From positions 1,302,001-1,366,000 of the forward strand of contig NZ_JAICCF010000002.1 of NCBI RefSeq assembly GCF_019492185.1: a stretch of DNA of 64,000 nt, read 5' to 3'. The notes beneath the pieces are model-generated. The model was not told the DNA's origin, ran no database searches, and was given only the letters and a program-made list of their open reading frames with translations. The DNA comes from Chitinophaga rhizophila (lineage in GTDB: Bacteria > Bacteroidota > Bacteroidia > Chitinophagales > Chitinophagaceae). Each line of letters starts with the position of its first letter. Positions within the stretch are counted from its first letter, which is position 1. Shown one piece after another: positions 37,115 to 45,747 of the stretch. The position numbers and the translations under genes are program-made.

Positions 37115-37548
37115 TAGCATTGTTAGCGAATTACAAGTATACAAAAAAATATTTCCAAATAAATACCTGTTCTTTTAGAGGATTGTTAAAAAAATCCGAT
37201 TGCATGTCTTCGATTGTCTCGCAAAACCGGCCACTACGGCAGGTTCTATAAACGTCCGGCATACACACATTTTTTCATATTCAATCTACATCTAATTAAT
37301 CAGGAACTTGTTAAAGGCATGTTAAATACAACCCTGTCTTTAGCTATGTTATACAATATCATACGGATACATACGCATAAAAAAGCAAGTGTAGTATTAA
37401 CCATTCTTATTATATAGATGCAAAAATCTCCAGATTCCATAAATCTGATCAGACCTATTTTTGGCCGTATATCAGCTAACACACTATATTTCAAGATTTG
37501 GGCCAGCAGGATAAAATAATGTTAAAATCTTGTAGGTTTGCGGAAATT
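37115..37548. other. Divergent gap before the tyrosine phosphatase gene
   Basis: 434 bp, AT-rich. A TAGGTTTG -7-like element lies at 37533-37540, only 8 bp before the phosphatase ATG, without a TTTG at the right distance. No gene or strong structure was seen. Confidence 0.5.
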
Positions 37549-37986
37549 ATGAAAATATTAATGGTATGCCTGGGCAACATTTGCCGCTCGCCCCTGGCAG
37601 AAGGTATTTTACGACACCTGGCCATTCAGCAGGGCCTGAACTGGGAAGTCGATTCAGCCGGTACCGGCAACTGGCACGTAGGCGATCCTCCTGACCGCCG
37701 CTCTGTAACAGTAGCCCGCCGCCACGGAATCGATATCTCTGGCCTGCGCGGCAGGCAATTTCAGGTAGCCGATTTCGACCGCTTTGACCGTATTTTTGCT
37801 ATGGACCTGAATAATTACCGGGACATACTGCTCAAAGCCAGGACAGATGCAGATAAAGCCAAAATCCAGCTTTTACTGGATAATCAGCAGCCCGTACCTG
37901 ACCCCTGGTATGATGACGCACTGTTCCAACCGGTTTATAATATGATCTTTGAAGCCTGCGAAAACATAGTAGCAGGTAAGAAATAA
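37549..37986 (+). CDS. Low-molecular-weight protein tyrosine phosphatase
   Basis: 145-aa cytosolic phosphatase. The P-loop CLGNICRS starts at Cys7 and ends at Arg13 (C-x5-R) with Ser14, and the general-acid motif is PDPWYDD with Asp118. The ATG at 37549 (MKILMVC) puts the P-loop at the usual position; a longer frame from a TTG at 37498 adds 17 residues that do not fit the fold. It may act on arginine- or tyrosine-phosphorylated protein or on capsule kinases. hisS starts 26 bp downstream. Confidence 0.93.
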   Translation: MKILMVCLGNICRSPLAEGILRHLAIQQGLNWEVDSAGTGNWHVGDPPDRRSVTVARRHGIDISGLRGRQFQVADFDRFDRIFAMDLNNYRDILLKARTDADKAKIQLLLDNQQPVPDPWYDDALFQPVYNMIFEACENIVAGKK

Positions 37987-38012
37987 TTACTCATCAGCAT
38001 AACTGAATAATA

Positions 38013-39362
38013 ATGATTAAACCCAGTATACCAAAAGGTACCCGCGATTTCGGCCCCGTTGTAGTCAGAAAGCGGCAATACATTTTCCAGACCATCCGTG
38101 AAACATTCGAGCTGTTTGGATTCCAACCGCTGGAAACACCTACCATGGAAAACCTGGACACGCTTACTGGTAAATACGGTGAAGAAGGAGATAAACTGAT
38201 ATTCAAAATTCTTGATAATGGAGACATCCTCGGACGTGCACAACAAGCAAAGGATAGCCGTGAACTCGGTATCCTGCTCTGTGAAAAAGCGCTCCGCTAT
38301 GATCTTACTATCCCTTTTGCAAGATATGTCGTGATGAACCAACATGAACTGGCACTGCCATTCAAACGTTACCAAATGCAACCGGTATGGCGCGGAGATC
38401 GCCCTGCTAAAGGACGTTATCGCGAGTTTTATCAGTGTGACGCTGACGTTGTAGGCAGTAACTCCCTGTTGAATGAAATAGAATTGCTGTTGATTTACGA
38501 TACTGTATTCAGCAAACTTCGTATGGAAGGATATGAGGTACGTATCAATAACCGTAAAATACTTGGAGCCCTTGCAGACGTTGTAGGGCAACCTGCGCTT
38601 TTAACAGATATCACCATATCCATCGATAAGCTCGATAAAATTGGTATGGACGGTGTAAAAGACGAATTACAGGAACGCGGCCTCAGCACAGACGAAATTG
38701 CTAAAATCGAAAGCTTTCTTAATATCAGCGGTAGCAACGAAGAGAAATTGGAGCAATTAAGCGTGCTGTTTAAAGACTCACCAACCGGTCTCAAAGGCAT
38801 TGAAGAATTATCATACGTACTACACACACAACCTGAAGCATTCAAAACAACGCCGATTCTTGATGTAACGCTGGCTCGTGGACTGAACTACTACACCGGG
38901 ATGATCGTAGAAGTAAAAGCCCCTGCTTCCGTTAAGATGGGTAGTATCGGTGGCGGTGGCCGCTACGATGACCTGACCGGTCTTTTCGGCCTGCCAGGAT
39001 TATCTGGTGTTGGTATATCCTTCGGTGTTGACCGTATCTATGATGTGCTCGAAGAACTGCAACTGTTCCCTGCCACTGCACAACAAGGCACCCAGGTACT
39101 GTTCTTTAACCTCGATCAGCACACTGCAGGCATTGCATTTAAACTCCTGATGCAGCTACGTACAAAAGGCATATCCGCTGAACTGTTTCACGAACCAGCT
39201 AAAATGGATAAGCAAATGAAGTATGCTAACAAGCGCAATATCCCTTATGTGATCATAATGGGTGAAAGCGAAGCCCAGGAAGGAGTAGTTAGTGTGAAAA
39301 ATATGGTGAACGGCCAACAGGAAAAAGTGACCATGACCGATCTGGTAAACTATCAGTTCTAA
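38013..39362 (+). CDS. hisS: Histidyl-tRNA synthetase
   Basis: Class II aminoacyl-tRNA synthetase, 449 aa. The N-terminal KGTRDFGP, motif 2 (YQMQPVWRGDRPAKGRYREFYQCDADVVG), the histidine-A motif (ARGLNYYTGMIVEV) and motif 3 (GGGGRYDDLTGLFG, GVGISFGVDRIYDVLEE) are all present. The C-terminal anticodon-binding domain (about 350-449) is complete. A strong terminator follows. Confidence 0.97.
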   Translation: MIKPSIPKGTRDFGPVVVRKRQYIFQTIRETFELFGFQPLETPTMENLDTLTGKYGEEGDKLIFKILDNGDILGRAQQAKDSRELGILLCEKALRYDLTIPFARYVVMNQHELALPFKRYQMQPVWRGDRPAKGRYREFYQCDADVVGSNSLLNEIELLLIYDTVFSKLRMEGYEVRINNRKILGALADVVGQPALLTDITISIDKLDKIGMDGVKDELQERGLSTDEIAKIESFLNISGSNEEKLEQLSVLFKDSPTGLKGIEELSYVLHTQPEAFKTTPILDVTLARGLNYYTGMIVEVKAPASVKMGSIGGGGRYDDLTGLFGLPGLSGVGISFGVDRIYDVLEELQLFPATAQQGTQVLFFNLDQHTAGIAFKLLMQLRTKGISAELFHEPAKMDKQMKYANKRNIPYVIIMGESEAQEGVVSVKNMVNGQQEKVTMTDLVNYQF

Positions 39363-39380
39363 ACTGTGATAGTCAATATT

Positions 39381-39415
39381 AAGACGGATCTGCCTTTAAC
39401 AGATCCGTCTTTTTT
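39381..39415 (+). terminator. Rho-independent terminator of hisS
   Basis: A perfect 12-bp stem AAGACGGATCTG (39381-39392) with CAGATCCGTCTT (39400-39411), a 7-nt loop, then a T-run. Confidence 0.9.
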
Positions 39416-39428
39416 AATATATCAGGAT

Positions 39429-39623
39429 TTATCTGTGTGGGAAATCTGGCCAGGTTGCCTCCAAATTATCTGCCATCCGCTTAGCATCCTCAGAGGCCCT
39501 TGGAAAGATCACCCGGCCCTTAAGCTTTTCAATCAACCGTCTGAAAACTTCCTCACGGGGAAGAGTTCTTACATCTTCCTCTGTAAGTGATAAAGGATCT
39601 TTGATGTTATCGGTTTTACTCAT
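39429..39623 (-). CDS. Small charged protein, second gene of a two-gene cassette
   Basis: 64 aa, unknown. It is helical and charged, with LTEEDVRTLPREEVFRRLIEKLKGR in the first half and DAKRMADNLEATWPDF at the C-terminus. It starts 4 bp after the stop of the DUF6934-like gene, so the two are almost certainly co-translated. Partner-protein or antitoxin-like roles are possible but unproven. Confidence 0.65.
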   Translation of the reverse strand: MSKTDNIKDPLSLTEEDVRTLPREEVFRRLIEKLKGRVIFPRASEDAKRMADNLEATWPDFPHR

Positions 39624-39627
39624 AGTT

Positions 39628-40185
39628 CTAATTTAGTCTTTTTTCAATGATTACGCCTCTGTAATTCTTGCCTTTTTCGTAAGGCTCCGTAGCACTGCAA
39701 TCTTCCAGCCCGTCCAGACCATAGAAAGAATACTCAAGATTGAGTTGCTCAAAGTGCTTATTCAAAAATGTGCTATAAATACCAATTCTCCTGTGTGCCT
39801 TTTTACATTTGCTATCATCACATCTCCTTTTACAGGTATTCCTGCATTTTGTAATAAACGAAGGAGAGCTGTCACTGCCTCTTACCACTATCACGCCGTC
39901 TTTAAATTGTTCAAACAGCCTGGGGATTGTCTGCAGCACTGTATTGAAAACGCGATAATGATCATTATTATCAGATGTTTCATTATCAGTAACGCGGTCA
40001 TTTTCATAGTCATAGTCACCAAAACCTAGATTAAAAAGCGGCCGGTTCCTGAACTGCCTGACATATTCATATTGCACCACCTTAATAATTTCCCTTTTCC
40101 CTTCACTGACAAAAAAATAATACAATCCCTGTTCGCCGGGATTTGCCCATTCCCTGACGTCATACACATCGTCTGCACGATTCAT
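39628..40185 (-). CDS. DUF6934-like protein with a four-cysteine insertion
   Basis: 185 aa. The pattern LGFGDYDYENDRVTDNETSDNND, then HYRVFNTVLQTIPRLFEQF and GVIVVRGSD resembles, from memory, the Bacteroidota family DUF6934 (LAFGD, TNNGD, VLATV, KGST). Between this and the following AHRRIGIYSTFLNKHFEQL there is a Cys-rich basic block, Cys114, 118, 122 and 127 (C-x3-C-x3-C-x4-C) with His131, which could bind metal. Function is not known. There is no signal peptide. It is the first of two genes, ahead of the 64-aa protein. Confidence 0.65.
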   Translation of the reverse strand: MNRADDVYDVREWANPGEQGLYYFFVSEGKREIIKVVQYEYVRQFRNRPLFNLGFGDYDYENDRVTDNETSDNNDHYRVFNTVLQTIPRLFEQFKDGVIVVRGSDSSPSFITKCRNTCKRRCDDSKCKKAHRRIGIYSTFLNKHFEQLNLEYSFYGLDGLEDCSATEPYEKGKNYRGVIIEKRLN

Positions 40186-40519
40186 ATTTACCTGAATAAT
40201 AGATTAACAAATAGCATCCCCCTGCCGCATCTAATACGGCAAACATGCAATTCAATGGTTCGCTGATACTGCTTAATAAATGTTGTGTCTTATCTCCCTG
40301 AAAGAGATCGTGGTAGATATAATTTTTGGATTAACAATAGCAAAAACACATATGCTAATATAGCCGAAAAGGCTTATCTGAACGCTTGGCAAATCTGCCA
40401 TTTTTGTGTACCGTAAGCCACTTCATTCATTCACTATCCCTAACGGATCGGGATGCTACCATTGTCAGTTCATTAAATACCCATTTGAACCCCATCAATG
40501 TCTTATACCATCCCTTCAC

Positions 40520-40586
40520 CAAGAGGTCACCAGAAGGTCACTTCAATATCCCCGGGATATCGAAGTGACCTTCTGGTGACCTCTTG
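40520..40586. repeat. Long near-perfect inverted repeat
   Basis: Arms of 25 bp (40520-40544 and 40562-40586) are perfectly complementary. After one mismatch, six further pairs extend inward over AATATC/GATAT, leaving a loop of about 3 nt. Each arm contains GGTCAC twice, 11 bp apart. No T-run follows on either strand. Confidence 0.92.
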
Positions 40587-40615
40587 ATACCTATATGGAT
40601 TAAAAGATAAACCCC

Positions 40616-40660
40616 GTTTCAGCCGAAAGATGACTAATACCCATCTTACCCCGCTGAAAC
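40616..40660. repeat. Second hairpin of the 40.2-40.8 kb gap
   Basis: Outer stem GTTTCAGC (40616-40623) with GCTGAAAC (40653-40660); inner stem AAGATG (40627-40632) with CATCTT (40642-40647). It lies 30 bp from the longer inverted repeat. Confidence 0.7.
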
Positions 40661-40782
40661 AGCTTATATAATGAATAAAAAATATACCATGGAAAATGGG
40701 ATTGTCAGCAGCTATTTATGCTGATCATCTGAACCCCAGGAAAGAAATGGACAACTTTTCCCGACAAGAACCGGCAACTAAC

Positions 40783-40810
40783 AAAAAAGGCTGCCTCTTA
40801 CGAGACAGCC
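40783..40810 (-). terminator. Rho-independent terminator of dsbD
   Basis: On the minus strand GGCTGTCTC, loop GTAA, GAGGCAGCC (40789-40810), then six T (40783-40788). One G-T type mismatch in the stem. Confidence 0.88.
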
Positions 40811-40835
40811 CTCTTATAATAAATATACTTACTAA

Positions 40836-42815
40836 CTATTTATTCTTCTTAAATGCATCCAGACCACACTTCAGCCAATTGGCATACTCACCTGCATCCG
40901 GTGTATAGCCTACTGGTTTTGTCAGTAGCTGCTCATCCGGACTAATCAACACATAATAAGGCTGAGAGTTATTCACGAAGTTCTCAGTCTGCATGGTAGC
41001 ATATTTGTCACCAATAGATTTAATCTCCTTCTTACGACCTGTATTAGTAGTAAACAGGAATTGCTCATCTTCAGGCAATAACTTCCTATCATCCACATAC
41101 AGCGATACCAGGATATAATCTTCTTCTATCAGCGTCTTCACTTTGTTATCAGGCCATACGTTTTCTTCCATCTTACGACAGTTTACACATGCCCAACCAG
41201 TGAAGTCTATCAGAATCGGCTTATTCTGCGCTTTCGCAAGTTTCAGCGCTGCCTCATAATCATTCATAACATCCGCCTCTATACCCTTAGCCGCATTCTT
41301 GTAAATACTATAACTTAACGGCGGCGGAAAACCACTGATCAGTTTACGGTTTGCATATTTGGTGTTGGTTACGCCTGGTAACAGGTAGATGGTCATCGCC
41401 AGGAAAATAGCTGCCAGTACCCAACGGGTAGTGCTGATTTTCTTCAGCGGTGCATCATGCGGGAAACGGATCTTACCCAACAGATATAATACGATCAGGA
41501 ATCCACAGATGATCCATACTGCAAAAAACACCTCACGTTTTACTAATCCCCAGTGTTGTACCAGATCGGCATTAGACAGGAATTTGATAGCCATTGCTAT
41601 CTCGATGAAACCTAACACAACTTTCACAGATGTTAACCAGCCACCTGATTTAGGCAACGAGTTCAGTAAGTTAGGGAACATGGCGAACAACGCGAATGGC
41701 AATGCCAGTGCAAATCCAAAACCTGCCATCCCTACTGTCAGCTGCATAGCTCCTCCATCGGTAGACAGCGACCCTGCCAGTAACGATCCCAGGATAGGAC
41801 CCGTACAAGAGAAGGATACCAGTGCCAGTGTCAGCGCCATGAAGAAGATACCAATCATACCTCCTACACTTGTTTTCGCATCTACTTTACTGGCGAGTCC
41901 ACTTGGTAAAGTGATTTCAAAATATCCGAAGAAGGAAATGGCAAACACAATGAAGATCACGAAGAAGATCAGGTTTAACCATACATTGGTGGATATATTA
42001 TTCAGTATCTCTGGATCCAGGGAATCCATCAGGTGAAATGGCACACTCAGTAACACATAAATCAGGAAGATAAAGAAGCCATAGATACTTGCATTGATCA
42101 CACCTGTTTTCTTATCCTGCGATTTCTTTGTAAAGAAAGACACAGTCAGCGGAATCATTGGGAATACACATGGTGTCAGCAACGCAATAAAACCACCTAT
42201 TACACCGAGAATAAACAACCCCCACAGACTTGTCTTTGCCGGTTCTCCTTCCCCGCCACAGTTACTCAGTGGATTGGCCATGTCAATAGTTGCGCGTTTC
42301 AGTGTCTGTCCACCGGAAGCAGATTCCTGCAATCCAGCTGCTACATTGACAATATTGCCGGATGCATCAATGTTAAAACGGAATTTCACTTCTTCCGGCC
42401 CTACTACTTCTTCACCTTTCAGCGCCATATAATTCACGACACCTTCCAGCTTTTTTGCAGGCCCGTTCAGTTTCACTGCTACCTGCAGCGTCACCTGATT
42501 TTCAAAGTACTTGATTTCGAGATTGTCGAATAATGCTTCAGGCGCTTTTTTCAGCGAACCTTCTTCTGTGATACCGGTAATGGTAGCTGCGCTATCAACC
42601 GTTACACGCGTGTTAGGCTCATCATCTTTCATAGTAGTTGAAAACAACTTCCAGTCTTTTTCAATGCTACCTTTCAGATGTAGTATATATTCCTGTTCTC
42701 CTTTCTTCTCTGCAGTGTACTCCCACTTTGCTACCGGGTCGGTAGCAGTACTATCCTGTGCTTTAACGGCAAATACAGTAGTGAGAAGGAGAATGAACGT
42801 AAGCAAATGCTTCAT
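40836..42815 (-). CDS. dsbD: Thiol:disulfide interchange protein DsbD
   Basis: 659-aa membrane reductase that moves electrons from cytosolic thioredoxin to the periplasm. It has a signal peptide (about 1-19), an N-terminal alpha-like domain (about 25-155), a CcdA-type membrane domain with eight helices (about 195-480) holding Cys216 (LLTPCVFPM) and Cys337 (SFSCTGP), and a C-terminal thioredoxin domain with CVNC (Cys543, Cys546). The alpha domain lacks the usual redox pair: where the neighbour protein has CDDHQC, this one has LKGEEV. The standalone alpha protein encoded just upstream may replace it. Confidence 0.93.
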   Translation of the reverse strand: MKHLLTFILLLTTVFAVKAQDSTATDPVAKWEYTAEKKGEQEYILHLKGSIEKDWKLFSTTMKDDEPNTRVTVDSAATITGITEEGSLKKAPEALFDNLEIKYFENQVTLQVAVKLNGPAKKLEGVVNYMALKGEEVVGPEEVKFRFNIDASGNIVNVAAGLQESASGGQTLKRATIDMANPLSNCGGEGEPAKTSLWGLFILGVIGGFIALLTPCVFPMIPLTVSFFTKKSQDKKTGVINASIYGFFIFLIYVLLSVPFHLMDSLDPEILNNISTNVWLNLIFFVIFIVFAISFFGYFEITLPSGLASKVDAKTSVGGMIGIFFMALTLALVSFSCTGPILGSLLAGSLSTDGGAMQLTVGMAGFGFALALPFALFAMFPNLLNSLPKSGGWLTSVKVVLGFIEIAMAIKFLSNADLVQHWGLVKREVFFAVWIICGFLIVLYLLGKIRFPHDAPLKKISTTRWVLAAIFLAMTIYLLPGVTNTKYANRKLISGFPPPLSYSIYKNAAKGIEADVMNDYEAALKLAKAQNKPILIDFTGWACVNCRKMEENVWPDNKVKTLIEEDYILVSLYVDDRKLLPEDEQFLFTTNTGRKKEIKSIGDKYATMQTENFVNNSQPYYVLISPDEQLLTKPVGYTPDAGEYANWLKCGLDAFKKNK

Positions 42816-42856
42816 ATAAATAATAGGCTTTAGAGACTTTCAACCATTTTAAACAG

Positions 42857-42884
42857 TAAACGAGCTCCTATGGGAGCTCGTTTA
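42857..42884 (-). terminator. Hairpin between the DsbD-alpha gene and dsbD
   Basis: A perfect 12-bp stem (42857-42868 with 42873-42884; core ACGAGCTCC/GGAGCTCGT) and a 4-nt loop. The T-tract after it on the minus strand is short and interrupted, so it may be a partial terminator or attenuator in front of dsbD. Confidence 0.6.
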
Positions 42885-42928
42885 TAACTTATGTTTACCT
42901 GACGGTTGACCATCATGTATTGAATAAC

Positions 42929-43384
42929 TTATTTTCCTCCTACACTAATTGCAAACTCTACTTCTTTCGGAGGGAGACACTGGTGGTCATCGCACACCAT
43001 GAACTCTACACTACCTTTTACTTTTGTAGCTGCTTTACCTTTTACGGTTACTTTCTGTACAAAATCAACCTGGTTCTCGTAATATTTCAACTCAGAATCG
43101 AAGTTTTTGTCAAATGCCTTATGCAGTTTGCCTACTTCACGGATCTTACCTACTGGTGTTACAAGCGGATTTTTAGTCAGCTTGAAGGTAGTCGGAACCG
43201 GACCTTCACCAGCATCCTGCGCATACAGGTGCCATTTCCCTTCTACTGTAGCTGTCATGTGCAGTTCATAGGTAGTAGCATCAATCTTCTTAGCGGTAAA
43301 ATCCCATTTTACCGGGTTCTCGATCTGCGCGCTTGCCATCAGTGGCAAAGCGAACAGAATAACTGCTGTGAGTAATTTTCTCAT
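42929..43384 (-). CDS. Standalone DsbD alpha-domain protein with intact Cys pair
   Basis: 151 aa with a signal peptide ending ASAQ at residue 20 (ATG 43384 chosen; the longer frame adds 24 residues before the signal). The mature part aligns by eye with the DsbD N-terminal domain next door. It keeps Cys131 and Cys136 in CDDHQCLPPKEVEF, matching the C-x5-C-YPPE region of E. coli DsbD alpha in position. It would therefore be a periplasmic thiol-reductant relay, probably partnered with DsbD. It is 113 bp upstream of dsbD. Confidence 0.85.
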   Translation of the reverse strand: MRKLLTAVILFALPLMASAQIENPVKWDFTAKKIDATTYELHMTATVEGKWHLYAQDAGEGPVPTTFKLTKNPLVTPVGKIREVGKLHKAFDKNFDSELKYYENQVDFVQKVTVKGKAATKVKGSVEFMVCDDHQCLPPKEVEFAISVGGK

Positions 43385-43452
43385 ACTTAGATTTTTTTTT
43401 AACTGGTTGGTTGGCTTGATATTTAATGTTGGAGTGCTTGTCACTCTATCAA

Positions 43453-44145
43453 TCAATTGTTATTGATCAGGCTTTGAAAAATAAGCTGTCCGTCAGTGTT
43501 ACCCAATACCAGGTTAGTAGCCCGCTCAGGGTGTGGCATCAGACCGAATACATTGCGCTCTTTGTTGCAGATTCCTGCGATATTACGCATTGCTCCGTTT
43601 GGATTTGCATCATCTACAATATTACCAAATTCATCACAATAGCGGAAAAGTATCTGGTTATTTGCAAAAAGACTTTGCAGCGTAGCATCGTCAGCATAAT
43701 AGCGCCCTTCGCCATGCGCCACCGGTATCTTTAACGCACGGCCAGCTACGTCTTTGGTCAGGGATGCAGATGTATTCTCGCTTTTCAGGTATACATTCTT
43801 ACATACAAACTGCTGATGTTCATTCTGCAACAAAGCTCCAGGTAACAGACCTGCTTCACAGAGAATCTGAAAACCATTACACACACCCAACACCCTACCA
43901 CCTTTATTGGCAAAAGCTATCACACTTTGCATCATCGGACTGAAACGTGCAATAGCACCTGAACGCAGGTAGTCCCCGTAAGAAAAACCGCCCGGCAACA
44001 CAATACAATCTTCTGTACTGAATTGGCTCAGGTCAGCATCCTTATGCCATAACTCTATCACTTCCTGCCCAAGGTCATTGCGCAGTGCATCAATCACATC
44101 GTGATCGCAGTTAGAGCCTGGAAAGGTGACAACACCAAATTTCAT
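43453..44145 (-). CDS. purQ: Phosphoribosylformylglycinamidine synthase, glutaminase subunit PurQ
   Basis: Supplies ammonia from glutamine in the fourth step of purine synthesis. The class I amidotransferase nucleophile is Cys89 in GVCNGFQIL, the His/Glu pair is near the C-terminus (LMPHPERA), and VAHGEGRY is typical of PurQ. The N-terminus reads [16 protein letters not shown]. Length 230 aa. PurL and PurS are not in the window. purA lies 15 kb away on the same strand. Confidence 0.96.
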   Translation of the reverse strand: MKFGVVTFPGSNCDHDVIDALRNDLGQEVIELWHKDADLSQFSTEDCIVLPGGFSYGDYLRSGAIARFSPMMQSVIAFANKGGRVLGVCNGFQILCEAGLLPGALLQNEHQQFVCKNVYLKSENTSASLTKDVAGRALKIPVAHGEGRYYADDATLQSLFANNQILFRYCDEFGNIVDDANPNGAMRNIAGICNKERNVFGLMPHPERATNLVLGNTDGQLIFQSLINNN

Positions 44146-44315
44146 GCTTAAATAATTGAATGTTACGGTCTAAAACTTTTCTCTATCCCGATTACCGGCG
44201 ATTCAAGGTTGATCCGCAGACTAACCAAAAGTACCGGAAAGGGTACAAAATTACTAACCCGTCCGCACATTTCCATAGCCGTTCATCCCGTTTTAACAAT
44301 TCAATCGTAACGACG

Positions 44316-45299
44316 TTAATTTTTGCTGAAATACTGCATAACAATAACATAGACCAGTGTGAGGACATGAACAACATTGGCTACCGTGTTATTCACAATC
44401 GACCAGTAAGCATTGGCCACAAATAAGGAAAGCGGTAATATAGCCAGTACCCAGTATGCAGGAGAGAACTGCATATTGAAGAAGGGTACCATCATTGCAA
44501 TGAACACATATACTGCCAGCACACTCCAGATCTTACGCCCCTGAATCAGCATCTTCTTCAAGGTACGTTGCAACAATAACCAGCCAAGTACAAAGAAGAA
44601 CACACTCACTGCCATCGCTCCCCAGACCTTGTAGTTACCAATTACAGGTACTTCCAGACCAATACGTGGTATTTTGGCAAATAATGCCCATTGGTCGGTC
44701 AGGAAGAGATAAGTACTGAGCAGGTATATCGGACATACAAGTCCAAGTAAAGCAATAATCCATTCCGCCAGACGGAACGGGCGCATAATCAGTAGGCTCA
44801 ACCATAAGAGTACGCAGAAGATGGTGGCCGGGAAATAAAACAAACCGCTTACTCCCAGGGCAAATCCGATATTAAATACCACATCCCTGGCCGATGTACG
44901 CGTATAAAGAAGAGTAATGTTTGATATCACCCACAACATTACCAGGTTCACCAGTAACCCCGGCGAGAACAGATTCCAGCCTTCATACAGAGATGTAAAT
45001 AACATATACGCCATTGCCGGCAGATAGTTCGGCCTGGAGAACAGACGCTGGTGATTCACAATCTTGGTGACCAGCAATGCCTGCAATAATAGTATCAGCA
45101 CCGCCAGTGAGGTGAAAAAGAAAGGACTTTTGCCAAAGACCATACTCATCCAACCGACAAGCAGGTCATATAACAGACCCTCATTTCCGTCCGCCAGATA
45201 AGAGGACGGATGAAGCAGGTAATAGAATTTTACCAGGAGTGTATACATCAACAGCAACACTACCGTAAGGGGGTTGCCTGAGCGGAAAAACTTTACCAC
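44316..45299 (-). CDS. DUF6427-family integral membrane protein
   Basis: 327 aa with about 9-10 hydrophobic helices and no soluble domain. The N-terminus MVKFFRSGNPLTVVLLL matches the start I associate with the Bacteroidota family DUF6427; its function is unknown. The start codon is GTG at 45299, and no better in-frame ATG exists. An exact promoter lies at 45335-45365, giving a leader of about 30 nt. The spacer to purQ is 170 bp. Confidence 0.78.
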   Translation of the reverse strand: MVKFFRSGNPLTVVLLLMYTLLVKFYYLLHPSSYLADGNEGLLYDLLVGWMSMVFGKSPFFFTSLAVLILLLQALLVTKIVNHQRLFSRPNYLPAMAYMLFTSLYEGWNLFSPGLLVNLVMLWVISNITLLYTRTSARDVVFNIGFALGVSGLFYFPATIFCVLLWLSLLIMRPFRLAEWIIALLGLVCPIYLLSTYLFLTDQWALFAKIPRIGLEVPVIGNYKVWGAMAVSVFFFVLGWLLLQRTLKKMLIQGRKIWSVLAVYVFIAMMVPFFNMQFSPAYWVLAILPLSLFVANAYWSIVNNTVANVVHVLTLVYVIVMQYFSKN

Positions 45300-45747
45300 A
45301 ATATGATTTCTCTTTTCAACTTTTGAAAGCGTTCCAAAGGTATTTTAAAGCGGGAGAAAATCAAAATATTATGAAAACCATACATAATTATTGCCTTTCT
45401 CCTCATTTTCTTCTAATATGATCACTGGAAATCTGACCTACTTATCTAAGCAGCATACCTTGTTACTTAAGGCATCTTTTCCGTCAGGAGAGTAATATCT
45501 CTCAGGTCCGTACTCGGCATTTAAAAACACAGCCGGTTACCCCATAGGGATAATTGTAAAGATGGAGGCTGGTCTTTTATACAACAGACTGCTTGACTAC
45601 CGGCCATTTGCCAAGGCCCATCAAAGCAATATCCTGCCATTTGAAGCGATGACTACCTGCTTTATTTACTTCCTGTCATTTAAAGAATATAAGACACTTA
45701 GTTTCAACGCCTTAAATAACAACTATTGCCTATCAATGCCACTTTTC
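45300..45747. other. Gene-free gap upstream of the DUF6427 gene
   Basis: 448 bp. It holds the promoter at 45335-45365 and otherwise no recognisable structure. An open frame starting at 45562 runs into the lipoprotein gene antisense and has no family features. Confidence 0.55.
45335..45365 (-). promoter_or_regulatory. Promoter of the DUF6427 gene
   Basis: On the minus strand TTTG (45362-45365), exactly 19 bp, then TACCTTTG (45335-45342), a full match to the Bacteroidota consensus. Confidence 0.8.

Larger units (their letters stand above)
40186..40835. other. 650-bp gene-free region with strong inverted repeats
   Basis: Between the cassette start and the dsbD stop. It holds the 67-nt inverted repeat at 40520-40586, a second hairpin at 40616-40660 and the dsbD terminator. 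The word AATACCCAT occurs at both ends (about 40478 and 40635). Short open frames here have no coding character. Confidence 0.7.

Noticed and set aside
40386..40568. Small open frame through the 67-nt inverted repeat
   Set aside because: The product is a translation of the palindrome and has no homologous look.
40520..40586. Inverted repeat as an insertion-sequence end or CRISPR element
   Set aside because: There is no transposase, no target duplication and no repeat-spacer series nearby.
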